Source: Erythrobacter sp. YJ-T3-07 (GTDB taxonomy: Bacteria; Pseudomonadota; Alphaproteobacteria; Sphingomonadales; Sphingomonadaceae). Taken from it: DNA of 64,000 nt. A model generated the notes under the pieces. The model made no database searches and was not told the origin of the DNA. It worked only from the letters and a program-made list of their open reading frames with translations. The first letter of the stretch is position 1; every line of letters starts with the position of its first letter. Both the position numbers and the translations under genes were made by a program. The stretch lies in NCBI RefSeq assembly GCF_015999305.1, contig NZ_JAEAGP010000001.1:1116001-1180000 (forward strand), written 5' to 3'. Positions 29,465 through 38,910 of the stretch are shown here, in pieces.

Positions 29465-30304
29465 TCACTCCCACCCCTCATCCTTCAACCCGCGCCACTT
29501 GGGGTTCTCCTCCGGCTCCTCCTCCTCGGGCGCACGGCGCCGCCAACCCAACGCAGGCAGCGCACGTTCCTCCCAGTCATCCCCGTCATCCTCATCCTCC
29601 CCCGCATCGTACTTCGGGTGCTCCGGGTCCTCCCACCAGCGGTAGCCTGCGGCCTCGTCCTCGGCCTCGATGGCCTTGAAGGCGTCCCAGGCCGCGCGGG
29701 CGCGGGGGCTCATGGAGTCGAGGTGGCGCTGGTGGAGCGCCTTCAGCTTGGCGTCGATCGCATCGTACACGCGCTGCTCGCCGCCCTGCGCGCGCTCGCG
29801 CTCGTACTCCTCGCGCCATTGCTTCTTGAGCCGCTTCAGCTCCATCTGGCCGACCGCGTTGAGGCCTTTTGCGCGCCCCTCCGCAAAGCGATCGGGCGCG
29901 CGGTTGCGCAGCATGAACATCAGCAGGCGGTCGTTATAGGTGGTCCGCGTGCCGACCAGCTTGCCGTAGGAGTATACGGGCACGTCGACGCCGTTGAGCG
30001 CGCGGTCCATCGCGACATCCTCGATCCGCTGCACGCCGAGGTCTATCGCCGCCTGCCATGCGGCGCGAAAGCTCTCCGCACCCGGCTGGCGGCGCAGGTG
30101 GTAGGCGCCGGCCTGGCTCATGTTGACCGCCTTGCACGCGGCGTGGACGGAGCCCGTATCGGCGAGCGCGGCGATGAAGCGGCGCTGGCGATCCTGCGTC
30201 CAGCCATCGTGGCGGTCGGTCTGGCGGGGGACGGGGTCGAAGTCGGGCAGCTCGCCAGCAGGCACGGGCAGGCGCTGCTCGCGGTTGTCGGCTTTGCGGG
30301 TCAT
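29465..30304 (-). CDS. Hypothetical protein with terminase-small-subunit-like helix-turn-helix
   Basis: A 279-residue cytoplasmic protein. Residues about 30-85 (GWTQDRQRRFIAALADTGSVHAACKAVNMSQAGAYHLRRQPGAESFRAAWQAAIDLG) form a helix-turn-helix of the kind seen in phage terminase small subunits and related DNA-binding proteins. The next part (RIEDVAMDRALNGVDVPVYSYGKLVGTRTTYNDRLLMFMLRNRAPDRF) is characteristic of the same group of alphaproteobacterial proteins. The C-terminus is rich in Glu/Asp/Trp and looks disordered. The start at 30304 is preferred over 30352, whose extra residues are unlike a protein start. No terminase large subunit, portal or other phage gene is near, so it may be a domesticated or solitary regulator. 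Confidence 0.7.
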   Translation of the reverse strand: MTRKADNREQRLPVPAGELPDFDPVPRQTDRHDGWTQDRQRRFIAALADTGSVHAACKAVNMSQAGAYHLRRQPGAESFRAAWQAAIDLGVQRIEDVAMDRALNGVDVPVYSYGKLVGTRTTYNDRLLMFMLRNRAPDRFAEGRAKGLNAVGQMELKRLKKQWREEYERERAQGGEQRVYDAIDAKLKALHQRHLDSMSPRARAAWDAFKAIEAEDEAAGYRWWEDPEHPKYDAGEDEDDGDDWEERALPALGWRRRAPEEEEPEENPKWRGLKDEGWE

Positions 30305-30442
30305 GGCCGGAAGCTCATGGGCGGCGGTCCTTGCGCGGCGGGGAGGGCGCAAGGCTATGCCCCGGTCGCGTGGCTGTAGGACAGCGATTTTCCGCGCCGC
30401 GCGGGTGCTGCGTGGCGGGCGGAGCGGGCGAGCCGCGCCCGC

Positions 30443-31435
30443 CTAGAACCAGGCGCGCAGCCCGAGGATGACCTTGAAGCCGTCCGGATCCTCGCCGCGC
30501 GCGCGCGCGATGTCCGCCGTCTCGCCCAGCTTCGCCTCGTATTCGACGCCGATATAGGGCGCGAATTCGCGGGCGATCTCGTAGCGCAGGCGCAGCCCCG
30601 GCTCGACCTTGGTGACGCCTGAGCCAATGTCGCGCTCGGCAATGTCCTGCGCGGCGAACTCCGCCTCGATCCGGGGCTGGAGGATCAGGGCTTGCGTGAT
30701 CTTCTGGTCGTATTCCGCCTCGACCCGCGCGGTCAGGTCGCCCCGGTCGGACAGGAACAGCGCGCCGTCGATGTGGAACATGTAGGGCGCGAGCCCCGCC
30801 ACGCCGAGGACGAGGTGCGTGCGGCTGTCCGGCTCGGGATCGAACCGCACACCGGCCTGCAAGTCGAAGAACGGCCCGATCGCGCGGCTGTAGAGCGCCT
30901 GGATCTCGGCATCCTCCACCGCGCCGCCCAGTTCGCCTTCGCCCTCGGTCTTGAGCACAAAGCGGTTGAGGTCGCCGCCGTACCAGGCTTGCGCATCCCA
31001 CAAGTAGCCGCTCTCGCCCCCGTCGGTCGGAATGCGCGCCTCGAGCCGCTCGACCAGCACCATGCCGGTGGTCATGCCTCCATTCTCGCGCGCGAGCTGG
31101 TCACGCGCTGGCGCCATCGTCTCGCTGCCCCAGACAACGTCGGCGGCATGGCGCGGCCCTTCGAGTGCACGCGGCGGTACCGCGCTCTCGGGCGCCGCGC
31201 CGGGAGCGGACTTGTCGGACATGCCGCCGTGCGCTCCGTGGTCCATGCCCGCCATGCCATCGTCCATCGCCGGGGCCGTTTCGCTCTCTTCCTTCTTGCC
31301 GCACTGTTCGGGCGGGAGATGCCCCATGGCGCAGTGATCCATCTCGGGCGCGGGCTCGCTCTTGCTGCCATGCCCCGAATGGTCCTGCGGGGCGGGCAGC
31401 AGCATGGCTCCGGCGAGAAGCATCGGGCGGATCAT
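30443..31435 (-). CDS. copB: Copper resistance protein B, outer membrane
   Basis: A 330-residue protein that starts with a signal-like MIRPMLLAGAMLLPAP, then a Met/His-rich copper-binding stretch (MDHCAMGHLPPEQC and MDDGMAGMDHGAHGGMS, about 33-75). The C-terminal two-thirds is the CopB beta-barrel pattern, including LEARIPTDGGESGYLWDAQAWYGGDLNRFVLKTEGEG and the terminal GFKVILGLRAWF with aromatic last residue. CopB is thought to be an outer membrane protein that sequesters or passes copper. The start overlaps the copA stop by four bases (ATGA), so copA and copB are translationally coupled. Confidence 0.94.
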   Translation of the reverse strand: MIRPMLLAGAMLLPAPQDHSGHGSKSEPAPEMDHCAMGHLPPEQCGKKEESETAPAMDDGMAGMDHGAHGGMSDKSAPGAAPESAVPPRALEGPRHAADVVWGSETMAPARDQLARENGGMTTGMVLVERLEARIPTDGGESGYLWDAQAWYGGDLNRFVLKTEGEGELGGAVEDAEIQALYSRAIGPFFDLQAGVRFDPEPDSRTHLVLGVAGLAPYMFHIDGALFLSDRGDLTARVEAEYDQKITQALILQPRIEAEFAAQDIAERDIGSGVTKVEPGLRLRYEIAREFAPYIGVEYEAKLGETADIARARGEDPDGFKVILGLRAWF

Positions 31436-33123
31436 GCGCCGTCTCCTGCGGGGAACGGGCGCACGGTGACCACCTGCATCATCCCGGCGTGCATGTGGTA
31501 GAGCAGGTGGCAGTGGAAGGCCCAGTCGCCCGGCTCGTTCGCGGTCAGGTCGAAAGTCGCGGTGCCGCCCGGCTGGACGATCACCGTGTGCTTCAGCGGC
31601 TGGTGCATATGGTCCGCGCCGTTGACCAGTTCGAAGAAATGGCCGTGCAGGTGGATCGGGTGCGCCATCATCGTGTCGTTGACCAGCGTCACCCGCACGC
31701 GTTCGTCGAACCCGAAGCGGATCGGATCGTCGGTGACGGCGGTGAACTTCTTGCCGTCGAAGCTCCACATGTAGCGTTCCATGTTGCCGGTGAGATGGAT
31801 CTGCATCTCGCGGTCCACCTCGCGATGCGGATTCATCCGCTTGGCCTTGAGGTCGGTGTAGCGCAGCACGCGGTGCTTGACCGTGTCGAGCCCGAGGCCG
31901 GGAAAGTCCATCCGGTCCATCGGCATGGGCGAGACCATGTCGAGCCCCGGCCCGACCTTCACATCGTCGGGCAATTTCGCGGTATCGCGCATGGAATGGT
32001 CCATGCCTTCCATCCCGGCCATGCCGCCGTGATCCATTATGCCCATGTCGGCCATGGTCAGCGTTACCGGCTCACGCAGCGCGGGCGGCGTGGCCGTGTG
32101 CCCCGCGTGGCTGGTCAGGCTGGCGACACCCATGCCGCTGCGGTCCATCGCCTCGGCCACGATCGCGTGGCTGCCATCGGGCGGGCTGACGATCACGTCG
32201 TAGGTTTCCGCGACGCCGATCTGGAATTCGTCCACCTCCACCTCGGCGACATCCTGCCCGTCGGCGGCGATCACCGTCATCGGCACGCCGGGGATGCGCA
32301 CGTTGAAGAAGGTCATCGCCGATCCGTTGATGATCCGCAGCCGCACGCGCTCGCCCGCGCGGAATGCGAATTGCAGGTCGTCGGCCGGGCCGTGGCCGTT
32401 GATCAGGAAAGTGTAGGTGCTGCCCGTCACATCGGAGATGTCGCGCGGGTTCATCCGCATCTGGCCCCACATGCGGCGCATCTCTCCGGACATCTCGCCC
32501 TCGGTCGCGGTCTGCATCTGGTAGTTGAAGTAGTGCTCGCCGACCTTGAGCTTGCGCATGATCTCGTGAGGATGGATCGGGGTGAACTCGCTCAGCAGCA
32601 CGACGTAGTCGCGGTCGTAGCGGGGGTCCGGATCGGCGCTCTCGACCACGATCGGGCCGTAATGCCCTGCCTGTTCCTGCAGGCCTGAGTGCGAGTGCCA
32701 CCAGTAGGTGCCGCTCTGGCGGATCGGGAATTCGTAGGTGAAGCGCTCACCCGGACGGATGCCGGGGAAGCTGACGCCGGGCACGCCGTCGAACTGGAAC
32801 GGCACCAGCAGGCCGTGCCAGTGGATCGAGCTGTCCTCGGCCAGATTGTTGGTCACGTTGAGGCGCACGTTCTGGCCTTCGCGCAGGCGGATCAGCGGCC
32901 CCGGCACGCTGCCATTGACCGCGACTGCGTGGCCCGAGCGGCCGCCGGTCATGAAGTGGTGATCGCCGATGGAGAGCTCGATATCCTCGCCCGAAAGCTC
33001 GCCGAAGCCGTTCTGCGCGCAGCTCAGCGAGGCACCGCGTGCCCAGGCGGGCACGGGCAGGGCGCTCGCGGCCGCGAGCGCGACGGTGCTGCGGATAAGG
33101 TGGCGGCGGGAAAGGGATGACAT
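31432..33123 (-). CDS. copA: Copper resistance protein A, periplasmic multicopper oxidase
   Basis: A 563-residue protein with a Tat signal (SRRHLIR at 5-11, then AAASALPVPAWA). All copper-ligand motifs are visible: HWHG (101-104), WWHSHSG (141-147), HPIHLHGHFF and HCHLLYHMHAGMM at the C-terminus, so type 1 and the type 2/3 trinuclear sites are complete. Met/His-rich loops (MDHGGMAGMEGMDHSM) are typical of CopA and bind Cu(I). It oxidises or sequesters copper in the periplasm. A CsoR-type palindrome lies 44-60 bases upstream of the ATG. No cop regulator gene is in the window. Confidence 0.96.
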   Translation of the reverse strand: MSSLSRRHLIRSTVALAAASALPVPAWARGASLSCAQNGFGELSGEDIELSIGDHHFMTGGRSGHAVAVNGSVPGPLIRLREGQNVRLNVTNNLAEDSSIHWHGLLVPFQFDGVPGVSFPGIRPGERFTYEFPIRQSGTYWWHSHSGLQEQAGHYGPIVVESADPDPRYDRDYVVLLSEFTPIHPHEIMRKLKVGEHYFNYQMQTATEGEMSGEMRRMWGQMRMNPRDISDVTGSTYTFLINGHGPADDLQFAFRAGERVRLRIINGSAMTFFNVRIPGVPMTVIAADGQDVAEVEVDEFQIGVAETYDVIVSPPDGSHAIVAEAMDRSGMGVASLTSHAGHTATPPALREPVTLTMADMGIMDHGGMAGMEGMDHSMRDTAKLPDDVKVGPGLDMVSPMPMDRMDFPGLGLDTVKHRVLRYTDLKAKRMNPHREVDREMQIHLTGNMERYMWSFDGKKFTAVTDDPIRFGFDERVRVTLVNDTMMAHPIHLHGHFFELVNGADHMHQPLKHTVIVQPGGTATFDLTANEPGDWAFHCHLLYHMHAGMMQVVTVRPFPAGDGA

Positions 33124-33453
33124 TGGTGGGGCCTGAGAAAGAGTGAGCCTGAAGCGAAGCCTATATATACCCCCACGGGGTATTTCAATCGAGGCCGGTG
33201 CGGGCTCCCCTTCGCATGCCGCGCTGTCCTACACGGCAGTCTTTGCCTTAGGTTGGCAGCCGCTCCTTCAAATCGTCGATCTGCGTGTTTCGCGCGCGCC
33301 TGCCCGTTGGACGATCGCGCGCAACTAACCGGCCATCTTCGTGGCGCATGGGGAGGGACTGTTTTCGCCCCCTGGACCGTGTGTCAGGTGTGTCAGAAAG
33401 CCTGCACGCGCGCTTGCGCAGTGCCGGGCAGGGAGGTGCCGAGTGGCCAGAGC
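33124..33453. other. 330-base gene-free stretch between copA and a GGDEF gene
   Basis: Holds the copA leader and the palindrome at 33167-33183. From 33184 to 33453 I see no open frame with coding character, no hairpin with a T run and no repeat. It is upstream of copA and downstream of the GGDEF gene, so the rest is spacer or an untranslated leader. Confidence 0.6.
33167..33183 (-). promoter_or_regulatory. CsoR/DUF156-type palindromic operator upstream of copAB
   Basis: ATACCCC CAC GGGGTAT is a perfect 17-base palindrome with a 3-base centre. The ATACCCC...GGGGTAT form is the operator type used by CsoR-family (DUF156) repressors of copper and sulfur genes. It is 44-60 bases before the copA start, where it could overlap the promoter; an adjoining TATATATA tract could serve as a -10 element. 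Confidence 0.65.
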
Positions 33454-34638
33454 CTAGGCGACCTTGCGCTCCGGCACGTCATCCGGCGCGACGGCGCATT
33501 CGGCCGGCGGCACGGTGAGGGTTTCCAGTTCACGCTCGTGCACGGTCCTGTCGCGGCCCTGGCTCTTGGCCGCGTAGAGCGCCTTGTCCGCGCGGTGGTA
33601 GAGTTCGCGCCAGGTGGAATCGTCATGCAGCACGCCTTCGGCAACGCCGATGCTGATCGTGCAGTTTCCACCATGCGGCATCTCCGCCTCGCGGATTTCG
33701 GCGAGCAGTTGCATCGCCTTGCCCGGCGGCAGCGCCTCGCTCGTGCCGAGCAGGGCGAATTCCTCGCCCCCCAGCCGCGCCGCGCTGACCCCGTCGATCG
33801 CATGCGCCTGGATCAGCCGCGCGACTTCCTGCAGCACGGTATCGCCAACATCGTGGCCGTGCGTGTCGTTGATCACCTTGAAACAGTCGATGTCGATCAG
33901 CAGCAGACGCGACTGCCCGCTCTGCCCGCCCAGATCCTCGGCGAAATCGAGCAGGGCGCGGCGGTTGAGAAGTCCGGTAAGCGGATCGGTCAGGGCAAGC
34001 TGCTGGCTCTTGCGTTCGAGCATCAGCAACTCGATCACCTGATTGTGGTGGGCGTTGATCATGCGCCACTGGAACACCCCGGCGACGCACAGGCTCACCG
34101 CGGTCGCGATGTCGAGGGTCGATCCGGTCAGCAGCATCAGCGCTGCGATGACCCCGATGTCGATCACCAGATGGGTCACCGCCGCTGCGCGAATGCTCGC
34201 CATGCAGTACGCGGTTGCGAGTGCGCCCATCACGAGGATGACGGGGAAATGCAGCCGTACGCCCGGGTCCGCCGCCGACCAGCAGGCGACCGCCCAGGTG
34301 GTGGAGATCACCGCGCCGATCAGCGAGGACGCCCAGCTCTGGACCATGAACCGCTCGGCCCGCCAGGGCTTCTGCGGGAAATGGTTTTCCTTGAAGAGGT
34401 CTTTCAGGCCCATCAGGCAATAGAGCGCCATCAGCGTTGGCAGGCCCCAGCGCACGAACCATCCGGCGGCCTCTGGCGTGGCAAGCGCGGCGAAGGGGCA
34501 GGTCAGCAGCAGCCCGACGAACAGCCAGCGCCCCTGCTTCTGGACCGTGGTCGCGCTGGCCACGACGAAATCGGTCCGGACCTCCTGCGGAAGATCCGGA
34601 ATCGCGGCATTGCGCAGTATCGTTTTCACCCCGTCCAT
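33454..34638 (-). CDS. Membrane-anchored GGDEF diguanylate cyclase
   Basis: A 394-residue protein. Residues 1-195 hold about six membrane segments (about 38-55, 62-78, 100-120, 131-150, 156-172, 178-192) of an uncharacterised sensor type. They are followed by ALTDPLTGLLNRRALLDF and the GGDEF domain, with LLLIDIDCFKVINDTHGHDVGD and the active-site GGEEF (290-294). The upstream I-site RxxD is absent, so product inhibition is probably weak. It synthesises c-di-GMP from GTP. Together with the GGDEF-EAL-PilZ protein, two c-di-GMP enzymes lie within 12 kb. It is divergent from the lipoxygenase gene, with 124 bases between the starts. Confidence 0.94.
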   Translation of the reverse strand: MDGVKTILRNAAIPDLPQEVRTDFVVASATTVQKQGRWLFVGLLLTCPFAALATPEAAGWFVRWGLPTLMALYCLMGLKDLFKENHFPQKPWRAERFMVQSWASSLIGAVISTTWAVACWSAADPGVRLHFPVILVMGALATAYCMASIRAAAVTHLVIDIGVIAALMLLTGSTLDIATAVSLCVAGVFQWRMINAHHNQVIELLMLERKSQQLALTDPLTGLLNRRALLDFAEDLGGQSGQSRLLLIDIDCFKVINDTHGHDVGDTVLQEVARLIQAHAIDGVSAARLGGEEFALLGTSEALPPGKAMQLLAEIREAEMPHGGNCTISIGVAEGVLHDDSTWRELYHRADKALYAAKSQGRDRTVHERELETLTVPPAECAVAPDDVPERKVA

Positions 34639-34762
34639 GGCCCCCAGATAACCCGCAAACGTATAAACAAAAATTAAGCGGGGTGCCCGGCCCGTCCGCC
34701 GTAATCCCCCTATTAACCATTGTGACGTAGCATTTCTGCGGTCTCAACTGAAATCGACGGAA

Positions 34763-36718
34763 ATGGACGGAAATACAATGGCTCATCAGGCACCGGCTGA
34801 TCCCACGCTTCCCCAGAACGTTACGCCCGCGCAGCGCAAGGCCCGCGAGGCGCAGCTTGCGGCCAGTCAGGCGACCTACGAGTGGACCGACGCGGTCCCG
34901 TCGCTCGAAGGCGTGCCGGTGGTCAAGACGCTGCCCACGGCGGAGATGCCGACGCTCGAATGGTGGCTGAAACTGGTGAAGATCATGCTGGAGGTGGCGA
35001 TCAACCAGATCGAGGTGGAGCAATCGCTGATCGAACAGGGCCTCTTCGCGCTCGATCCCGCGCTGGTCGAGGCGGACCGCGTGGTGGTCGCCGCGATCGA
35101 GAAGGACGTCGCCGCGCTGGAGGCGAAGATCGCGGGCGATGTGAGCGGCGGGAAGGGCATCGTCGCGCTGGCGACGGACTGCGTTCACATGTTCGACGCG
35201 GACATCGCCATCGCGGACCTGAAGAACCACGCGACCAAGCTGAAAGGCGTGATCGAACTGCGCGGCGCGACCAAGGAAGCGCTGGGGAAGGAACGCCCCC
35301 GTTCGCTCCAGACCTATCTCGATAACTTCAAGACCATCTCCACTCCCGCGATCGCCTACACATTCCAGGACGATCTCGAATTCGCCAACCTGCGCGTTGC
35401 GGGCCCCAACTGCATGCTGATCGAGGCGGTCAGCAAGGTGCCGAAGAAATGCGCGGTGACGGCCAGGCAATATGCGGCGGTCGTGCCCGGCGACACGCTG
35501 GATGCCGCACTGGAGGAGGGGCGCCTGTTCCAGTGCGACTATTCGCCGCTCTCGATCATCGAGCCGGGCGAGTGGGATGGTTCGGCCAAGTACCTGACCT
35601 GCCCCGTGGCGCTGTTCGCGGTGCCGCCGGGTGGGCAAAGCCTCGTCCCGGTCGCGATCAATTGCGATCCGTCGAACGCGGCGAGCCCGGTGATGACGCC
35701 GAGCATGAGCGCGGAAAAGCAGTGGGGCTGGGAAATGGCCAAGCTGGTCGTGCAGGTGGCCGACGGCAATTATCACGAACTGTTCGCCCACCTCGCGCGC
35801 ACCCATCTGGTGATCGAGGCGATTGCCATCGCGACCCATCGCCAGCTGCCCGATGTCCACCCGATCAACGCACTGCTGGTGCGCCATTTCGAAGGCACGC
35901 TGTTCATCAATGATGCCGCCGCGAACAGCCTGATCGTTGCGGGCGGCCCGATCGACCACATCTTCGCAGGCACGATCGAGAGCAGCCAGCAGGCCGCCGT
36001 GCAGGCGCGTCTTACCTTCGATTTCTCCAAGGGAATGCTGCCGCAGGATATCGTCGCGCGCGGCGTGGGCGCGGATTCGGCGCTGGGCGATTACCCCTAT
36101 CGCGACGACGGCCTGCTGGTGTGGAACGCGATCGAGAGCTGGGCGAAGGCCTATGTCCGAACCTACTATTCATCGGACAAGGATGTGACCGGCGACACCG
36201 AGTTGCAGGCGTGGGCCGCGGCCATTGCCGATAGCGGCAAGCTGAAGGGCTTCTCCGCGCCGAGCACCATGCAGGAACTGATCGACATCTGCACGATGAC
36301 GATCTTCACCGCCAGCGCGCAGCATGCCTCGGTCAACTTCCCGCAAAAGGCGATCATGGAATATGCCCCGGCAGTGACGGGCGCGTTCTGGCAACCGGCG
36401 CCCGACACGCAGAAGGGCGGGACCAAGACCGGCTGGCTGGCGATGATGCCGCCCGAGGTTCTGGCGCTGCAGCAGCTCAAGGTGCTCTTCCTGCTCGGCT
36501 CGCTCTATTACCGTCCGCTGGGCACTTATCTATCGCCCGACTTCCCCTATCCGCAGTGGTTCCAGGACCCGCAGATCGCGGGGAAGGGAGGGGCGCTGTC
36601 GCGCTTTCGTGCGGCACTGCAGGACGTGGAAGAGCAGATCGTCGCGCGCAATTCCGAACGCATGCGGCCCTATACATTCCTGCTGCCCAGCCTGATCCCG
36701 TGCAGCACCAATATCTGA
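34763..36718 (+). CDS. Bacterial lipoxygenase (iron dioxygenase)
   Basis: A 651-residue protein with the lipoxygenase core. All five expected iron ligands can be placed: His343 and His348 in HELFAHLARTH, His521 and Asn525 in ASAQHASVNF, and the C-terminal carboxylate of Ile651, the very last residue. The segment IEAIAIATHRQLPDVHPINALLVRHF is the family signature. Lipoxygenases insert O2 into polyunsaturated fatty acids. They are uncommon in bacteria and those known are often exported; no signal peptide is obvious here (N-terminus MDGNTMAHQAPADPTLP). A second ATG at 34778 is also possible. The gene stands alone, and a bidirectional terminator follows. Confidence 0.9.
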   Translation: MDGNTMAHQAPADPTLPQNVTPAQRKAREAQLAASQATYEWTDAVPSLEGVPVVKTLPTAEMPTLEWWLKLVKIMLEVAINQIEVEQSLIEQGLFALDPALVEADRVVVAAIEKDVAALEAKIAGDVSGGKGIVALATDCVHMFDADIAIADLKNHATKLKGVIELRGATKEALGKERPRSLQTYLDNFKTISTPAIAYTFQDDLEFANLRVAGPNCMLIEAVSKVPKKCAVTARQYAAVVPGDTLDAALEEGRLFQCDYSPLSIIEPGEWDGSAKYLTCPVALFAVPPGGQSLVPVAINCDPSNAASPVMTPSMSAEKQWGWEMAKLVVQVADGNYHELFAHLARTHLVIEAIAIATHRQLPDVHPINALLVRHFEGTLFINDAAANSLIVAGGPIDHIFAGTIESSQQAAVQARLTFDFSKGMLPQDIVARGVGADSALGDYPYRDDGLLVWNAIESWAKAYVRTYYSSDKDVTGDTELQAWAAAIADSGKLKGFSAPSTMQELIDICTMTIFTASAQHASVNFPQKAIMEYAPAVTGAFWQPAPDTQKGGTKTGWLAMMPPEVLALQQLKVLFLLGSLYYRPLGTYLSPDFPYPQWFQDPQIAGKGGALSRFRAALQDVEEQIVARNSERMRPYTFLLPSLIPCSTNI

Positions 36719-36726
36719 CGCGCACG

Positions 36727-36767
36727 AAAAAGCCGCCGACGCCCGGGAAGGCATCGGCGGCTCTTTT
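36727..36767. terminator. Bidirectional rho-independent terminator
   Basis: Arms AGCCGCCGA (36731-36739) and TCGGCGGCT (36754-36762) surround a 14-base loop, with AAAA before and CTTTT after. It separates the convergent lipoxygenase and proA genes and can serve both. Confidence 0.85.
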
Positions 36768-36784
36768 CGAATAGGTCGCGTGGC

Positions 36785-38050
36785 TTACGGCCGCGTCTGG
36801 CCGTTGCCGTGGACTAGGTACTTGAAGCTTGTCAGCTGTTCGAGGCCGACCGGACCGCGCGCGTGCATCTTGCCGGTCGCAATGCCGATTTCAGCGCCCA
36901 TCCCAAACTCGCCGCCGTCGGCGAACTGGGTCGAGGCGTTGTGCATCAGGATCGCGGAGTCGATGCTGGTCATGAACTTGCGCGCCGCGTCGTCATCTTC
37001 GGTGATGATCGCGTCGGTGTGGTGGCTCGAATAGGTGTCCACCCAGTCGATCGCCTCGTCGAGGCCGTCGACCACCTTCACGGATGCGATGGGGTCGAGA
37101 TATTCGGTGCCCCAGTCTTCGTCCGTTGCGGGCTTGATGCTCGGCGCGATGGAAACGGCGGTCTCGTCCCCGCGCAGCTCGCAGTCGTCGCCGAAGATCG
37201 CCGCGATCTTGGGGATCGCCTGTTCGGCGACCGCCTTGTCGACCACGATGCTCTCGGTCGCCCCGCACACGCCGGTGCGGCGTAGTTTGGCGTTGCGGAT
37301 GACTTCGGCTGCCTTGTCGAGGTCTGCCTTTTCATGGACATAGGTGTGGCAGTTGCCATCGAGGTGGAGGAGCGTGGGAACGCTCGCCTGATCGCGCACC
37401 AGCTCGACGAGGCCACGCCCGCCGCGCGGGATGACGAGGTCGACGAATTCGTCCGCCTTGAGCAGCTCGGCCACTGCGGCGCGGTCGGTCGTGCCGACGG
37501 TCTGCACCGCGTGCTCGGGTAGGCCGGCGGCCTTGAGGCCTTCCTGCATGCAGCGGACAATGACGCGGGTCGAGTTGCGGCTTTCGCTACCGCCGCGCAG
37601 GATCACTGCGTTGCCGCTCTTGAGGCACAGCGCGGATGCATCCGCGCCGACATTGGGGCGCGATTCGTAGATCATCCCGATCACACCGATGGGCACAGCG
37701 ACGCGTTCGATCTTCAACCCGTTGGGCCGGTCGAACTCGGCAAGCTGGCGACCGACCGGGTCGGGCAGCTCGGCAATCTGTTCGAGCGCGGAGGCCATGC
37801 CTTCGATGCGGTCGGGGGTGAGTTTCAGGCGGTCGATGAAGCTGTCGGGCTTCTTGCCTTCGACCGAGGCGACATCCTTGGCGTTGGCTTCGAGCAGCTC
37901 GTCCTGATTGTCGCGCAGCGCCTTTGCGGCGGCGGTGAGGGCGGTGTTCTTTGCCTCGGTGCTCGCGGTCAGCAGGCCCTTGGCCGCGGCGCGCGCGTTG
38001 CTGCCGAGTTCGTGGATGTGGATCGCCGGATCGAGTGTCTGGTCGTTCAT
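36785..38050 (-). CDS. proA: Glutamate-5-semialdehyde dehydrogenase (gamma-glutamyl phosphate reductase)
   Basis: A 421-residue ProA, full length. Recognisable parts are [41 protein letters not shown], the active-site cysteine in [15 protein letters not shown], and the C-terminal [38 protein letters not shown]. It reduces gamma-glutamyl phosphate to glutamate semialdehyde, the second step of proline synthesis. The start at 38050 is preferred over 38104, since the extra residues are not family-like. It lies 80 bases downstream of proC on the same strand, and proB runs the other way. Confidence 0.97.
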   Translation of the reverse strand: MNDQTLDPAIHIHELGSNARAAAKGLLTASTEAKNTALTAAAKALRDNQDELLEANAKDVASVEGKKPDSFIDRLKLTPDRIEGMASALEQIAELPDPVGRQLAEFDRPNGLKIERVAVPIGVIGMIYESRPNVGADASALCLKSGNAVILRGGSESRNSTRVIVRCMQEGLKAAGLPEHAVQTVGTTDRAAVAELLKADEFVDLVIPRGGRGLVELVRDQASVPTLLHLDGNCHTYVHEKADLDKAAEVIRNAKLRRTGVCGATESIVVDKAVAEQAIPKIAAIFGDDCELRGDETAVSIAPSIKPATDEDWGTEYLDPIASVKVVDGLDEAIDWVDTYSSHHTDAIITEDDDAARKFMTSIDSAILMHNASTQFADGGEFGMGAEIGIATGKMHARGPVGLEQLTSFKYLVHGNGQTRP

Positions 38051-38130
38051 GGTGGTCCTCTTCGGATCATTCTTATCGGTGTCGTTCAATCTATAGACGG
38101 GCAAGGCGTGCCCCGGGTTCCGAACGGTCG

Positions 38131-38910
38131 CTACCTCAGTTCGACGGCGCGCTTGTAGGCCGCCTCCAGCGTCTGTTCGAACTTGCGCGATACGGCGCCG
38201 TCGCCGTTCAGCGCGTCGAGCCCGGCGGCGGTGGTTCCGCCCTTGCTGGTGACCGAATTGCGCAGTTCCTCCAGCGTCTGGCCGTCCTGGTCGATCGCCA
38301 TCGCGATCGTGCCTTCGAGCGTGCCGAGCACCAGTGCGCGGGCCTGTTCGTGCGAGAAGCCGATGCCTTCGGCTGCCGCGACATAGGCGCGGGCGAGTTC
38401 GAAGACGTAGCCGGGGCCGGAACCTGCAACCGCAGTCACCCGGTCGAGCTGGTCTTCGTCGTCGACTTCGACGACGGTGCCCGTCCGCTCCATCATGGCG
38501 TGCGCATGCTTGCGCTGGTCGTCGGTAACGCGGGGACCTGCGACGAGCCCGTTGGTAGCCTTGCCAACGAAGGCGGGCAGGTTCGGCATGATGCGGATGA
38601 CCGGAGCGGGCTGTTCTCCCTTGGCCATAACCTTGGAGATACGCGCGATCCCTGCGCCCGCCGCCATCGAGACGACATAGCCGCCGTCCGAGAGGACGGG
38701 CGCATAGTCGGGCAGGATGTCGTCGATCATCTGCGGCTTGATCGCGACGATGATCACGTCGAAGCGCTTGTCGCCCAGTTCGCTCCGCTCCTTGACGAGC
38801 GTAACACCCTCTGGCGCTTTCTCCAGAAACGGGTCGACGATAGTAAAGCTTTCGTCACCGTGCTTCCAGTATTCGAGCAGCGCTCCGCCCATTTTTCCGC
38901 AGCCGATCAA
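38131..38910 (-). CDS. proC: Pyrroline-5-carboxylate reductase
   Basis: A protein of about 260 residues matching ProC: the NAD(P) motif [62 protein letters not shown], and [17 protein letters not shown] at the C-terminal end. It makes proline from pyrroline-5-carboxylate. The only canonical in-frame start is TTG 38910, which cuts off the first beta-strand (ILL before IGCGKMG) and lacks a ribosome-binding site. A GGAGAG at 38934-38939 sits at proper distance from in-frame ATT (38931) or ATC (38928), so the real start may be non-canonical, adding 6-7 residues. Confidence 0.93.
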   Translation of the reverse strand: MIGCGKMGGALLEYWKHGDESFTIVDPFLEKAPEGVTLVKERSELGDKRFDVIIVAIKPQMIDDILPDYAPVLSDGGYVVSMAAGAGIARISKVMAKGEQPAPVIRIMPNLPAFVGKATNGLVAGPRVTDDQRKHAHAMMERTGTVVEVDDEDQLDRVTAVAGSGPGYVFELARAYVAAAEGIGFSHEQARALVLGTLEGTIAMAIDQDGQTLEELRNSVTSKGGTTAAGLDALNGDGAVSRKFEQTLEAAYKRAVELR

